NCBI GenBank assembly: GCA_934320655.1
Contig: CAKRFN010000002.1
Location: forward strand, 1 to 64,000
DNA: 64,000 nucleotides
Direction: 5' to 3'
Source of the DNA: an uncultured Eubacterium sp.
GTDB lineage: Bacteria > Bacillota > Clostridia > Lachnospirales > Lachnospiraceae
The number at the start of each line of letters is the position of its first letter. Position 1 is the stretch's first letter. A model generated the notes under the pieces. That model saw only the letters and a list, made by a program, of their open reading frames with translations, made no database searches and was not told the DNA's origin. The translations under genes and the position numbers were made by a program. This document shows, piece by piece, positions 44,301 through 51,789 of the stretch.

Positions 44301-44677
44301 TTTTCACCCATTGTACTTTCTACAGTGAGCGTTGCTCCACTTTCTACCGTAATATGCAAATCACCGGTTGATTCAATAATTTTGGGAATATTTGCTTCAA
44401 TCGTCACATCTTTTGTGATATATAGTGTATTGGTAGAACTATCATACTCCCACCCTTCTCCACTGGGCGTGATCACTTTACTATCTTGAACCACAGTCAC
44501 CTTTCCAAACGTAAGCTGCTCTGGCACCTGCACACTTTCTCCCTCTGCCGCCTGCATCTGGATTTCCTCATGCACATCTGTAGTGCCCGACACTTCACTT
44601 GCACTGGCTGTACTGACAGGTATTCCCAACAGCAGCACCGTTGCCAGAAGCGCGACTCCTCTCCTCATCTTTTTCAT
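41330..44677 (-). CDS. Large secreted protein with beta-helix-like region and BspA-type leucine-rich repeats
   Basis: An 1115-residue exported protein with a signal peptide (RGVALLATVLLLGIPVSTASA). Residues about 50-340 and 400-560 are rich in short beta repeats (DLHITVESGATLTVES, GNITLGGEGIIDIKH, GTVTLESGTIKSGAEVTNGTFNVAGGTIS), suggesting a right-handed beta helix. Between them is a cysteine-rich stretch with four CxxC/CxC pairs. Ig-like or MBG-type domains follow (FTYNGKEQKPSVTV, NVNAGTATVTITG), then a Ser/Gly linker at about 930-960, an acidic D/K/Q repeat, and BspA-type repeats (SIAAKAFAGNKNVKRIVL, EIGARAFANCPKLKTITI). No LPXTG anchor is seen. Probably involved in surface adhesion or glycan binding; exact role unknown. 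Confidence 0.82.
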   Translation of the reverse strand: MKKMRRGVALLATVLLLGIPVSTASASEVSGTTDVHEEIQMQAAEGESVQVPEQLTFGKVTVVQDSKVITPSGEGWEYDSSTNTLYITKDVTIEANIPKIIESTGDLHITVESGATLTVESTMGENRRYAIYADGNITLGGEGIIDIKHEDQRDGIRAQKGITIRGITLNLLSGGNCPEIRANGGELVIEDAVVTANGLCMAWNDSKNYYPVHILGQSVVNIESTNASGGLRGAEFEFSDCAHVKIKSGGRVIGSAFGSDSKLVFNFVNGQKDNFYFRAKAGDSFTKGTVETSSNYFEYIGANHVNKDKNTITPNGGTTHTMECQCEGKGKTSIIASCSGGMATCTTQAECEVCGQSYGDTLPHQYKEYHVCEVCEGLEANADVVVVAVVAGSEKRGYTSTEMVDAIAFAGDGEHPGAVLTIIDPARECLGKLKVNNPDADFTIELDGKNNGYYGSVTVSSGKVTIRDSKTGGTFYHITTQGTGTVTLESGTIKSGAEVTNGTFNVAGGTISRIDLTDGQLNWNSSTAEGTEINYKGQSKMTINAVPKSTLFLSLPIKQDLSQPVAVLGAGISLPENMLAIEIGNIYRKYTLKPVVQDNQIYACLPLTQLGTDDIVLEADSGFTYNGKEQKPSVTVQRYMPADESDYTSKGYLTEGTDYTVTYKDNVNAGTATVTITGIGCYTDSVVRTFTIAKAAPEQSSVDADSRTYSCRVDNADRVNLAAYLPKDHGAITAATATADGALTYSSAPSVAGGVLSYTIQSSAATKGAITVTVSTTNYEDITIRIPVETKDIGSVKLATGAAVTLQDATLTEGEKLSTLKFNEAVFVDEAGNEVPGTLTFRTPDEIPAVGTVDVEWVFQPTDTENYAAVWGTVTVTVKEKTTSGGDSGSGDDSSGGSSGGSSSGGSSSGGSSSGGGSFGGGGAAGTTDPKDDTKQDDTGKDDSKQDDPKQEDTKQDEAAPAPVGTKVKDSSGTAYQVTSDGGKKPTVAYKAAAKKAKGTVTIPKTVTIDGTKYKVTSIAAKAFAGNKNVKRIVLSQNITEIGARAFANCPKLKTITIHSTKLNGKNVADGAFAGIEEGTVIRVPQKMLARYQKLFAKKGLSEKVKVVAIKDGKK

Positions 44678-44781
44678 ATTGATCCTTCTCCTTTCCTCGT
44701 CTTTGCAACGGATGCTTTTTACAAAACTGGTTTTATCATCAATACCAGAAACGATATAGAGACTTGCAACCTCATATTTCT

Positions 44782-44810
44782 ATTTTAATCAAGCCGTTCT
44801 CACCTGTCAA
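44782..44810 (-). promoter_or_regulatory. Promoter of the large secreted protein gene
   Basis: On minus, consensus TTGACA (44805-44810) and TAAAAT (44782-44787) are separated by 17 bases, about 105 bases before the start codon, leaving a leader of about 95 bases with no recognised structure. Confidence 0.75.
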
Positions 44811-44867
44811 CCTAACTAAAGTATAGTTTTTTAGCGTTTCGGTCCCTAACTTTTCAAAGAAATTCCT

Positions 44868-46214
44868 CTACAGACCATCGATATCCAGATCCACAATCAT
44901 CCTGCCAATTTGCTTTTCTTTCAACAGATAGCACATATAAATCGGCAGATATGTCACCGCTCCTTCATGCTCCACGTTCCCGACCGAAAACACATATGCT
45001 TTTTCTATATGATAATCCGGAATATCCATAAAATTGTTCAAGGCTTTGTGTGTTTTGTATGCTTTTCCAGACTTCACTTCAATCGCAACTACTTTCCCAC
45101 CCATTTCTACTACGAAATCCAATTCACCGACATTTTTCTTTTTACAAAAATATGGTTCTAAGCCATTCGCAGCTAACTGTTGTGCAACCGCATTTTCAAA
45201 ATGAGCCCCATTGTTTACTTCTCCATTTTTATTGATCAGTTCTATCTTAGTCTCTGCCGGATATGCACTTGTGAGCAAACCAATATCACTGAAAAAGAGT
45301 CGGAACACATTGCTGCTCTTACTTGCCAAAAGTGGAACTACCGGCGCATCAACATTATAGACCGGCAATGCCACGCCTGCATCTTTCAGCCACAAAAAAC
45401 TATTTTCATATCTGTCAAACTTCATTTCCTTATTCAACATGGTAAAAACAAATTTTTTATTCTGCTTGTTCAATTCTGCCGGCATAATATCATAGATCGA
45501 TTTCAGTTTCAGCTTTTTATCCTCTTGCTCATACTGGGAAAAATCCTCTTTATACAATGTTGTGATGTCCCGTTGTACTTTATCGACCTCCCGAATATCT
45601 TTTGTCTCTATATACGTTTTTACAGCATCAGGCATTCCGCCGACGATCAGATACACGAAAAAAATAGATAAAAGCTTCTGATGTATGAATGTATCCACCG
45701 GACTGCCTGTTTCAAACTTCTCTTTCAGCATGTCTAAGGTTGTCTTTGAAACATGATTCGCCACCATGAACTCTTCAAAGTCCATCGGGTACATTCTCAA
45801 TACCGACAAATAGCCAACCGGCGCAGACGCGATCCCCCGAAGCTCTACCCCTAACAGCGACCCGCTCATTACATACCGGAAGCTTCCCTCATCCACCAGA
45901 AATTTAATTTTTGTTACGATTTCCGGACATTTCTGGATCTCGTCAAAGAAAACAACGGTTTCATTCGGCTTACAGGTTTCCGGCATAATCATTTTCAATT
46001 TAACCAAAAACTCTTCTGCGCTTACTTCTGCGTTCAGATACTCAACCATATCCGGCTGGTCAATAAAATTTATTTCAAACTTCGTATATCCGCTCCTGTC
46101 AAGCACATCCCTTACAAGCCATGTCTTTCCAATCTGTCTTGCGCCGGTCACCAGCAGAGCCTTCTTTGAATGATTTAACCATTCTTCTACCACAATCAAA
46201 TCTTTTCTATACAT
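44868..46214 (-). CDS. ATP-binding protein with AAA_14 and DUF4143 domains
   Basis: A 448-residue ATPase. Walker A is LLVTGARQIGKTWLVR near residue 25, Walker B NETVVFFDEIQKCPE near 90, and SGSLLGVELRGIASAPVGYLSVLRMYPMDFEEF follows, all typical of the AAA_14 family. The C-terminal DUF4143 part ends with a PD-(D/E)xK-like motif (VGELDFVVEMGGKVVAIEVKSGK). The family's function is unknown; it is abundant in gut anaerobes and often occurs in several copies. The start at 46214 has GGAGGTGGG upstream; an ATG 24 bases earlier overlaps that site. The gene is preceded by a 33-bp tandem repeat. Confidence 0.9.
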   Translation of the reverse strand: MYRKDLIVVEEWLNHSKKALLVTGARQIGKTWLVRDVLDRSGYTKFEINFIDQPDMVEYLNAEVSAEEFLVKLKMIMPETCKPNETVVFFDEIQKCPEIVTKIKFLVDEGSFRYVMSGSLLGVELRGIASAPVGYLSVLRMYPMDFEEFMVANHVSKTTLDMLKEKFETGSPVDTFIHQKLLSIFFVYLIVGGMPDAVKTYIETKDIREVDKVQRDITTLYKEDFSQYEQEDKKLKLKSIYDIMPAELNKQNKKFVFTMLNKEMKFDRYENSFLWLKDAGVALPVYNVDAPVVPLLASKSSNVFRLFFSDIGLLTSAYPAETKIELINKNGEVNNGAHFENAVAQQLAANGLEPYFCKKKNVGELDFVVEMGGKVVAIEVKSGKAYKTHKALNNFMDIPDYHIEKAYVFSVGNVEHEGAVTYLPIYMCYLLKEKQIGRMIVDLDIDGL

Positions 46215-46242
46215 AAATTCCCACCTCCAACTATACAATATA

Positions 46243-46375
46243 CCTTTTGCCCCGTTTTTTCAACTCGATTTGTTATATTTTGCCCCGTTTTTTCACTTTT
46301 TATTCGTGTATTTCGCCCCGTTTTTTAAGTTTTTGTCGTCGTATTTTGCCCCGTTTTTCAAATTGCATCCCTGCG
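46243..46375 (-). repeat. 33-bp tandem repeat, four copies, upstream of the DUF4143 gene
   Basis: The core GCCCCGTTTTT recurs at 46249, 46282, 46315 and 46348, exactly 33 bases apart. On minus each unit reads AAAAACGGGGCAAAATA or close to it. As 33 is divisible by three, the units share one frame and encode KKRGKI-like words. The first two units lie in a possible 22-residue reading frame (46368 to 46300) starting MQFEKRGKIRRQKLKKRGE; the last two begin GTG and TTG and end after a few codons. Each unit differs slightly in the 16 bases outside the core. Confidence 0.8.
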
Positions 46376-46388
46376 GAGCATTTTATTT

Positions 46389-46413
46389 AATAGGACTTCC
46401 CTATCACACAAAA
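46389..46413. repeat. Palindromic intergenic repeat, degraded copy 3
   Basis: TAATAGGACTTCCCTATCAC (46387-46406) and the following ACAAAAC resemble the TGTGATAGGA palindrome at 23222-23250 and 36390-36413, with changes in the centre and left arm. Confidence 0.55.
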
Positions 46414-46451
46414 CACCGCCATGAAGCACGTTTGTACCTCATGGCGGTGTT
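46412..46451 (-). terminator. Terminator of the sigma/anti-sigma operon
   Basis: A 13-bp perfect stem (AACACCGCCATGA, 46412-46424, with TCATGGCGGTGTT, 46439-46451) is followed on minus by TTGTGTG; the U-run is short but the stem is strong. It lies 35 bases after the anti-sigma stop codon. Confidence 0.7.
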
Positions 46452-46486
46452 CGTTATTCCTTACTTATAAAGTTTTTATCTCCGGA

Positions 46487-47275
46487 TTATCTGATCTGTT
46501 CTGCCATATGAATCATTTCCTGTGCATCCATGTTTACATCGAAGCCCGACAGGTTATAGCTCTGACCGTCCTCGTTCCACCACAGGCTGTCATACTCCTT
46601 CTCCTCACGCTCGGAGGATCCGTAAGAGATCATAAGTTTTCCGGCTTTTTCTGCCTCCAGATCCTCTGCGGTCGGCTCACCGTCCGCCGGCAGGAACAGA
46701 TAAGCATCTGTGAAATAATAATAGGTCACGCCGTCCTGCTCGATCGTCTGTGCGCGGGCAAGCTCTTCGTCGTTGAATACGTTCGCGCCCTTCTTCACCG
46801 AATAAAATACATGATTCCCGTTATCCTCATAAACCACATCCAGCTCTGACTCTGTTTTCACAGTGACCTGATTCTCGTCAACCGCATCAAAATCTCCGAT
46901 GTCGGCATATGCAAATGCATAACCGTTGTCAAAGGATTCCGGCGCATCCGATGTCAGATCCAACTTCTGCTCCAGCTTTCCGATCTGTTCATAGCTCTCG
47001 ACCCGCGCGCCCAGCCGGTTTCCTCCGATATACCCTGCGATCCTGCCGCCTGCCATACATGCAGTTCCTGTCAATACACACATCGCTGCTGCCGCTACTG
47101 CTACTTTCTTTACGCTTATCTTTTTCATAAATACGACCTCCTTTTTCTGCCGTGCGATCCGCACATCAATCCGCTGCTTGAGATCAGCCGGCGGAGCGTA
47201 TTTCGCTGCCTCTGTATCGAGCGCATGTCTGATCTGCCCATCGATCTGTTTATTTATGAACTGATTGTCCTGCAT
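46487..47275 (-). CDS. Probable anti-sigma factor with internal start
   Basis: A 262-residue protein: a cytoplasmic N-terminal part of about 49 residues (MQDNQFINKQIDGQIRHALD), one membrane segment or signal (VKKVAVAAAAMCVLTGTACMAGG), and an extracellular part of about 185 residues without a known domain (VFYSVKKGANVFNDEELARAQTI, YYYFTDAYLFLP). It overlaps the ECF sigma gene by 22 bases, with GGAGG 7 bases before its ATG, as usual for a cognate anti-sigma factor. A second perfect AGGAGG (47137-47142) lies 8 bases before an in-frame ATG at 47128, which would give a shorter form starting with the membrane segment. Confidence 0.75.
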   Translation of the reverse strand: MQDNQFINKQIDGQIRHALDTEAAKYAPPADLKQRIDVRIARQKKEVVFMKKISVKKVAVAAAAMCVLTGTACMAGGRIAGYIGGNRLGARVESYEQIGKLEQKLDLTSDAPESFDNGYAFAYADIGDFDAVDENQVTVKTESELDVVYEDNGNHVFYSVKKGANVFNDEELARAQTIEQDGVTYYYFTDAYLFLPADGEPTAEDLEAEKAGKLMISYGSSEREEKEYDSLWWNEDGQSYNLSGFDVNMDAQEMIHMAEQIR

Positions 47276-47835
47276 ACATACCCTCCATTTCCAAATTCCT
47301 GTTCCAACCGCAGCCGCAGATTTTTCCGCGCCGTGAACAGTCTCGACTTGACTGTCCCCTCCATACATTCCATGACCCGCGCGATGTCTTTCGTGCTGAG
47401 CCCATTGTAGTAATAGAGGATGACGGTGATCCGCTGCCGGTATTCCAACTGCCGGATCGCTGCTGCCATTGCTCTGCCCTGCTCATCCTGTAACACCTTT
47501 TCTGCCGGAGAATCTGCCATTGAGGTATCCGCCAGCTCCAAAATATGCTCCTCCGGACGCTCTTTGGCATGTTTTTTTGCGATCTGCCATGCCGTGCGGT
47601 TGAGAATCTTGTAGAGCCAGTAACGGAATTGCTCTTCTTTTTTCAGCTTGCTGCAATTCAGATACGCCTTGATAAAGGTTTCCTGGGTCACATCTTCCCC
47701 ATCTGCCCGGTTTCCGGTAATCATACACGCCGTGCGAAACAGTTTATCGTAATACTGTTCATAGAGTTCGTCAAAGGCTGCCCGTTCGCCCTTTTTCATC
47801 CGCCGTACAAGCTCCAGCTCTTTCGCTGTCTCCAA
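47254..47835 (-). CDS. ECF-type RNA polymerase sigma factor
   Basis: A 193-residue sigma-70 family factor of the extracytoplasmic-function class. Region 2 reads AFDELYEQYYDKLFRTACMITGNRADGEDVTQETFIKAYLN with the usual DVTQETF, and region 4 reads AIRQLEYRQRITVILYYYNGLSTKDIARVMECMEGTVKSRLFTARKNLRLRLEQ. The start is TTG with AGGAGG 7 bases upstream. It is translationally coupled to the following anti-sigma gene and is probably released when that protein senses an envelope signal. Confidence 0.93.
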   Translation of the reverse strand: METAKELELVRRMKKGERAAFDELYEQYYDKLFRTACMITGNRADGEDVTQETFIKAYLNCSKLKKEEQFRYWLYKILNRTAWQIAKKHAKERPEEHILELADTSMADSPAEKVLQDEQGRAMAAAIRQLEYRQRITVILYYYNGLSTKDIARVMECMEGTVKSRLFTARKNLRLRLEQEFGNGGYVCRTISS

Positions 47836-47989
47836 AGCACATCCTCCTTTCCTTGATAGTTTGTTATTCCTTCTTTACCTCTTTTTGGTGCACCTGTATA
47901 TAAGAGCACATAACGTGGTGGGAGGTTCATTTTTATTTTGATTTTACAAAATTTAAGGGAGCCGCCTACTGGCAAGCCCCCTGCATCGT

Positions 47990-48472
47990 CTAAACCGTTT
48001 GTTCAAATATTCCTGTCTCGTGAATGCTTGATGTCGTATATTCACGCATCTTTTCCCTGATCTCATCGACATCAAGTGTTCCTGTCTTGCTGTTCGCAAG
48101 CTCTTCCAACACAAGATCCAGATTTCCTTTCAGATTCGACATTGACCACGCCAGCGTCCGGATGATGTCTATGGCATTTTTGTTATTGTTCTGCAAAAAG
48201 TCGCCAAACTCATCCATGCCGATGCGCATGACGAGCGTATCATACACCGCTACGACCGTATACATGCTCGGCTGCCTGCACAAAATGCCCAGCTCCCCAA
48301 AGCACTGCTGCTCCCCAAGGATGCCGAGCAGATATTCATTTTCTTTTCCGTAGTTGAGATAGACTGCTACCTTTCCGGAGACGATCTTGTACATTTCATC
48401 GCGCAGCTCGCCCTCTCCAAGAATAATACTGTCTTCCGCAAAATTTTGCATTCTCGATGTTGTTTCCTGCAT
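47990..48472 (-). CDS. Cyclic-nucleotide-binding-domain protein without DNA-binding domain
   Basis: A 160-residue protein with a Crp-type nucleotide-binding barrel (IILGEGELRDEMYKIVSGKVAVYLNYG, LLGILGEQQCFGELGILCRQPSMYTVVAVYDTLVMRIGMDEF), followed by about 50 helical residues. The FGELGILC stretch corresponds to the phosphate-binding cassette, but the usual arginine-serine pair is replaced, so cyclic nucleotide binding is doubtful. No helix-turn-helix is present, so it is not a normal Crp/Fnr regulator. It has its own promoter and AGAGGAG site. Confidence 0.82.
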   Translation of the reverse strand: MQETTSRMQNFAEDSIILGEGELRDEMYKIVSGKVAVYLNYGKENEYLLGILGEQQCFGELGILCRQPSMYTVVAVYDTLVMRIGMDEFGDFLQNNNKNAIDIIRTLAWSMSNLKGNLDLVLEELANSKTGTLDVDEIREKMREYTTSSIHETGIFEQTV

Positions 48473-48542
48473 ATGTTTTTCTCCTCTATATTGATAAGTA
48501 TTTTTTGATCTGTGCCCTAATCCGTTCCTTTTCCTATATCAA

Positions 48543-48571
48543 ATCATAAATGATTTTACCCGAAATGTCTA
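48543..48571 (-). promoter_or_regulatory. Promoter of the cyclic-nucleotide-binding-domain gene
   Basis: On minus, TAGACA (48566-48571) and TATGAT (48543-48548) are separated by 17 bases, about 70 bases before the start codon. Confidence 0.6.
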
Positions 48572-48639
48572 CCTTGCAATTTACAAACAACTCCCCCGTC
48601 AGACCCTCAAAACGCCGCTATGGATACATGACGGCACAA

Positions 48640-48668
48640 AGCCGCAGACACACACGGTATCTGCGGCT
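48640..48668 (-). terminator. Possible terminator of the polyol operon
   Basis: A 9-bp perfect stem (AGCCGCAGA, 48640-48648, with TCTGCGGCT, 48660-48668) lies 37 bases after the aldo/keto reductase stop codon. The minus tail TTGTGCC has only a weak U-run, so termination may be partial. Confidence 0.5.
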
Positions 48669-48704
48669 CTGCGGCACATAATAAGTAAAGGATACTTCTT
48701 ACGA

Positions 48705-49733
48705 TTATTTTGCATCCGGGCAGTCGACGATCACGCCATCCTCATCCCAGAGGTCATGCCAGTCTTTTGCACCTTCCCAGAGGAATACCTGTCCTTTTAC
48801 CAGACGGTTGTTCTTCTCTAACGTAGCGATCTTTGCCATCTCCTCATCGGTCAGCGGATCGCCGTCACAGGTGCTGTTGATGTTGCTCTCGTACTCCATC
48901 TCATGTACGGAGAACGGAATCGGGATCTGTCCGCGCTGAACAGCCCACTTTAGGGAAATCACTGCGGGATGGCAGTTGTGCGCCTTTGCGATCTCCTGCA
49001 TCTCGGGTGTCTGCATATCTGCGATATCCTCGGGCATCATGTCACGCTCCGGTCTCTGCGGAGAGCCGAGCGGCATAAAGCCTACCGGCTGGATGTCATG
49101 CGCTACGAGATAGTCGAACAGCTCCTGCTGCTGGAAGCAGGGATGCAGCTCCAGCTCGCACATCGCGGGCTTGATACGGCACAGCGGAAGCACTGCCTCT
49201 AACTTCGGAATCGTCATGTTGGACATACCGATCTCTTTCACCAGACCCATATCGACCAGACGCTCCATCTGTCTCCATGTCGTCATAAAACGCTCTACAG
49301 AGAACGGCTTGGAATTCGGATTTCTGGAATCCACATCACATCCGGGTGCATGATAGTTCGGGAACGGCCAGTGAACGAAATACATGTCCACATAGTCTAA
49401 CTGTAAGTCTTTTAAGCTCTTTGCGAGTGCGAGCAGCACATCGCCCTGTCCGTGCATGTCATTCCATACCTTGGTCATGATATAGAGATCCTCTCTCTTG
49501 CACAGACCGTCTGCGAATGCACGCTTGAATACCTCTCCGATCTGATCCTCGTTGCCGTAGCAGGCAGCACAGTCAAACATACGGTAGCCCGCCTTGATGG
49601 CACCATATACTGCATTGCTCACCTGATCGGGGGTGAAACGGTCAGATCCGAATGTACCCATACCCATGCAGGGTACTTCTTTTCCATTTGCCAGTTTGAT
49701 CTTCGGCACATCTGCCGGATTCACTGCTGTCAT
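48705..49733 (-). CDS. Aldo/keto reductase
   Basis: A 342-residue NAD(P)H-dependent oxidoreductase of the AKR superfamily. The catalytic tetrad is visible: aspartate and tyrosine in MFDCAACYGNEDQIGEVF, lysine in IMTKVWND, histidine in YFVHWPFPN. IGMSNMTIPKLEAVL and ELHPCFQQQELF are the usual barrel segments. It is the last gene of the polyol operon. Enzymes of this size and type often reduce aldoses to polyols, so it could make the hexitol that the rest of the operon consumes; the reverse or an unrelated carbonyl is possible. Confidence 0.9.
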   Translation of the reverse strand: MTAVNPADVPKIKLANGKEVPCMGMGTFGSDRFTPDQVSNAVYGAIKAGYRMFDCAACYGNEDQIGEVFKRAFADGLCKREDLYIMTKVWNDMHGQGDVLLALAKSLKDLQLDYVDMYFVHWPFPNYHAPGCDVDSRNPNSKPFSVERFMTTWRQMERLVDMGLVKEIGMSNMTIPKLEAVLPLCRIKPAMCELELHPCFQQQELFDYLVAHDIQPVGFMPLGSPQRPERDMMPEDIADMQTPEMQEIAKAHNCHPAVISLKWAVQRGQIPIPFSVHEMEYESNINSTCDGDPLTDEEMAKIATLEKNNRLVKGQVFLWEGAKDWHDLWDEDGVIVDCPDAK

Positions 49734-49756
49734 TGTAACATCCTCCTTTTTTGATA

Positions 49757-50689
49757 TTATCTGAGTTTTTTAATTTCTATTTGGTCGAAAAGAGCCTCCA
49801 TATCTTCTGTTACAAAATATCCGGTCTCCTCCCGCATTGCACTTGCTGCCGAGGTCGCTGACGCAAACCGCAGCGCCTCCTCCGGGGACATGCCCCGCTC
49901 AAAGCTGATCGCAAAGCCCGCTGTCATGCAGTCTCCGCAGCCAACCGTATTGACGGCATCGATCTTCGGCACGACCGCCTGATAGACACCCTTCTCCACA
50001 AACATGAGCGAACCGTCTGCGCCGAGCGAGATCACAACGCGCTCGATACCGCTCTTTTGCAGTTCAATACCTGCCTCGATCAGTTCCTCACGGTCTAAAA
50101 TCTGTTTTCCGGTCAGTAACCGGATCTCGTCGATGTTCGGCTTGATCATATTCGGCTTTGCCTTTACGACTTCCTCTAAGAGCGCCCCGCTCGTGTCCAC
50201 GATGATCTTTTTGCCTGCCGCCTCTGCCAGCTCGACGAGCTTCGGATACATATCGGTTCCAACGCCTTTCGGCACGCTGCCGGACATCGCCACGACGTCA
50301 CATTTTGTGAGCAGTTGGTCAAACTTGAGATAAAATGCGCGCTGTTCTTCCTCGCTCACGACCACACCCGGCTCTAAAAATTCGGTCTGTGTTTTATTCA
50401 CCGAATCATAGATATTGATGCAGGAACGGCTCTCGCCCTTTACCTGTATAAAATCGGTCGCCACGCCCTGTTTTTCAACTGCCTCTATAATATAGGCACC
50501 GGCATGCCCTCCGGCAAATCCGGTCGCAAGCACCTGCGCCCCTGCGATCGTTGCGGTCTTGGACACGTTCAGCCCCTTGCCGCCTGCCACATACGCACAT
50601 TCCTTTACACGGTTGACTTCCCCGACCTGATAATTTTCTACGACATACCGCTTGTCGATCGCGGCATTGAGTGTCACTGTCAATATCAT
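49757..50689 (-). CDS. PfkB-family sugar-phosphate kinase (tagatose-6-phosphate or fructose-1-phosphate kinase)
   Basis: A 310-residue kinase of the LacC/FruK branch of PfkB. It has the N-terminal ILTVTLNAAIDKRYVVENYQVGEVNRV, the glycine motif VAGGKGLNVS, and the C-terminal active-site region DAVNTVGCGDCMTAGFA (usual GAGD appears as GCGD, catalytic aspartate kept). These kinases make ketohexose 1,6-bisphosphates. With a GatD-like dehydrogenase and a class II aldolase beside it, tagatose-6-phosphate is the favoured substrate; fructose-1-phosphate is an alternative. It starts 3 bases after gatD. Confidence 0.88.
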   Translation of the reverse strand: MILTVTLNAAIDKRYVVENYQVGEVNRVKECAYVAGGKGLNVSKTATIAGAQVLATGFAGGHAGAYIIEAVEKQGVATDFIQVKGESRSCINIYDSVNKTQTEFLEPGVVVSEEEQRAFYLKFDQLLTKCDVVAMSGSVPKGVGTDMYPKLVELAEAAGKKIIVDTSGALLEEVVKAKPNMIKPNIDEIRLLTGKQILDREELIEAGIELQKSGIERVVISLGADGSLMFVEKGVYQAVVPKIDAVNTVGCGDCMTAGFAISFERGMSPEEALRFASATSAASAMREETGYFVTEDMEALFDQIEIKKLR

Positions 50690-50692
50690 GTT

Positions 50693-51748
50693 TTACGCCT
50701 CGCTGTCGATTAAGATCTTGCCCTTTACGGTTCCGGGGACAAGGAATTTTTCAAATGCTGTATCGATCTTGCTCAGACCGATTTTCTCAAAAATGAATGA
50801 GTCGTCGAATTTGAGCTCTCCGGTGCCAAAATAGTGTGCAACCAGCTCCCACTCATGTCCGGGGAACGGCGCGGAATAGCTCATCCATGAACCGGTCAGC
50901 TTGAACTCCTTGCGGTTCATCTGCTCCCACTCGCTGACACTGAACGATAATTCCTTGGTCGGCGTACCGATAAAGCAGATCTCGGCTTTGTTGGCTGCGA
51001 GTTTAAATGCCATCTTCATCGTGATCACGTTTCCGGCAGTCTCAAATACATAGTCAAAGCCTCTGCCGTCAGTCATTGCCATTGCCTCATCCATGAAATT
51101 CTCTTTTAATGTATTGATGCCTGCGGTTGCGCCGAGACGCATGCCGAGCTCTAAGCGCTCGTCTACGATATCGAATACAACGACCTTTTTTGCACCGAAA
51201 ATCTTTGCCCACTGCATCGTCATCATGCCGACCGTACCACCGCCGAGGATCGCTACGGTTCTGCCGCCCTTGTAATCGGTGCGTTCCAGTCCGTGCAGCG
51301 CAACGGTTGCAGGCTCGAAAAATGCACCCTTTTCAAAGCTGACGGAATCGTCGAATTTCACTGCATTGGATTCCGGTACGCATACATACTCGGCATAGCT
51401 TCCGAACGAATGGGAACCGATAAAATCATAGTGCTTGCACAAGGAGTAGTTACCCTTCTGGCAGTCCTCGCATTTCATACACGGAACGAGCGGAATGCCT
51501 GCGACGCGGTCTCCCGGCTTTACGCTGGTCACGCCCTCTCCGATCTCCTCTACCGTACCGGAAAACTCATGTCCGAGGACGATCGGTGTAAAATGTGTTG
51601 TTCCCTCATTGACACGCGGCAGATCCGAACCGCAGATACCGGTATATTTTACCTTGATCAACACCTGTCCGGCTGCCGGAGTGGGCTTTTCAATATCCTC
51701 ATAACGGATGTCCTTCACGCCATGTACAACGCCTGCTTTCATTTTCAT
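50693..51748 (-). CDS. gatD: Zinc-dependent polyol dehydrogenase, galactitol-1-phosphate 5-dehydrogenase-like
   Basis: A 351-residue medium-chain dehydrogenase. Catalytic zinc ligands are in YTGICGSDLPR and LGHEFSG, and structural zinc cysteines in PCMKCEDCQKGNYSLC. The NAD site is VAILGGGTVGMMTMQ. Details match E. coli GatD more than general sorbitol dehydrogenases: CGSDLPR, KHYDFIGS and, near residue 285, TGSWMSYSAPFPGHEWE (GatD has TVIGSWMNYSSPWPGQEWE). GatD oxidises galactitol 1-phosphate to tagatose 6-phosphate, which the neighbouring PfkB kinase could phosphorylate. Activity on a related hexitol phosphate is possible. Confidence 0.85.
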   Translation of the reverse strand: MKMKAGVVHGVKDIRYEDIEKPTPAAGQVLIKVKYTGICGSDLPRVNEGTTHFTPIVLGHEFSGTVEEIGEGVTSVKPGDRVAGIPLVPCMKCEDCQKGNYSLCKHYDFIGSHSFGSYAEYVCVPESNAVKFDDSVSFEKGAFFEPATVALHGLERTDYKGGRTVAILGGGTVGMMTMQWAKIFGAKKVVVFDIVDERLELGMRLGATAGINTLKENFMDEAMAMTDGRGFDYVFETAGNVITMKMAFKLAANKAEICFIGTPTKELSFSVSEWEQMNRKEFKLTGSWMSYSAPFPGHEWELVAHYFGTGELKFDDSFIFEKIGLSKIDTAFEKFLVPGTVKGKILIDSEA

Positions 51749-51789
51749 TGTATGTATCCTTCTTTCTATATGTATTTGATAGATCCTGC

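Noticed and set aside
46243..46375. CRISPR array
   Set aside because: The units repeat every 33 bases with short conserved cores and only 16-22 bases between them; repeat and spacer sizes do not fit, there are no cas genes, and the units share one reading frame.
44868..46375. Toxin-antitoxin or defence system
   Set aside because: A single AAA_14/DUF4143 gene with no partner gene; the upstream repeat is not a recognised antitoxin.
47990..48472. Crp/Fnr transcription factor
   Set aside because: Only the nucleotide-binding domain is present; there is no helix-turn-helix and the phosphate-binding residues are altered.
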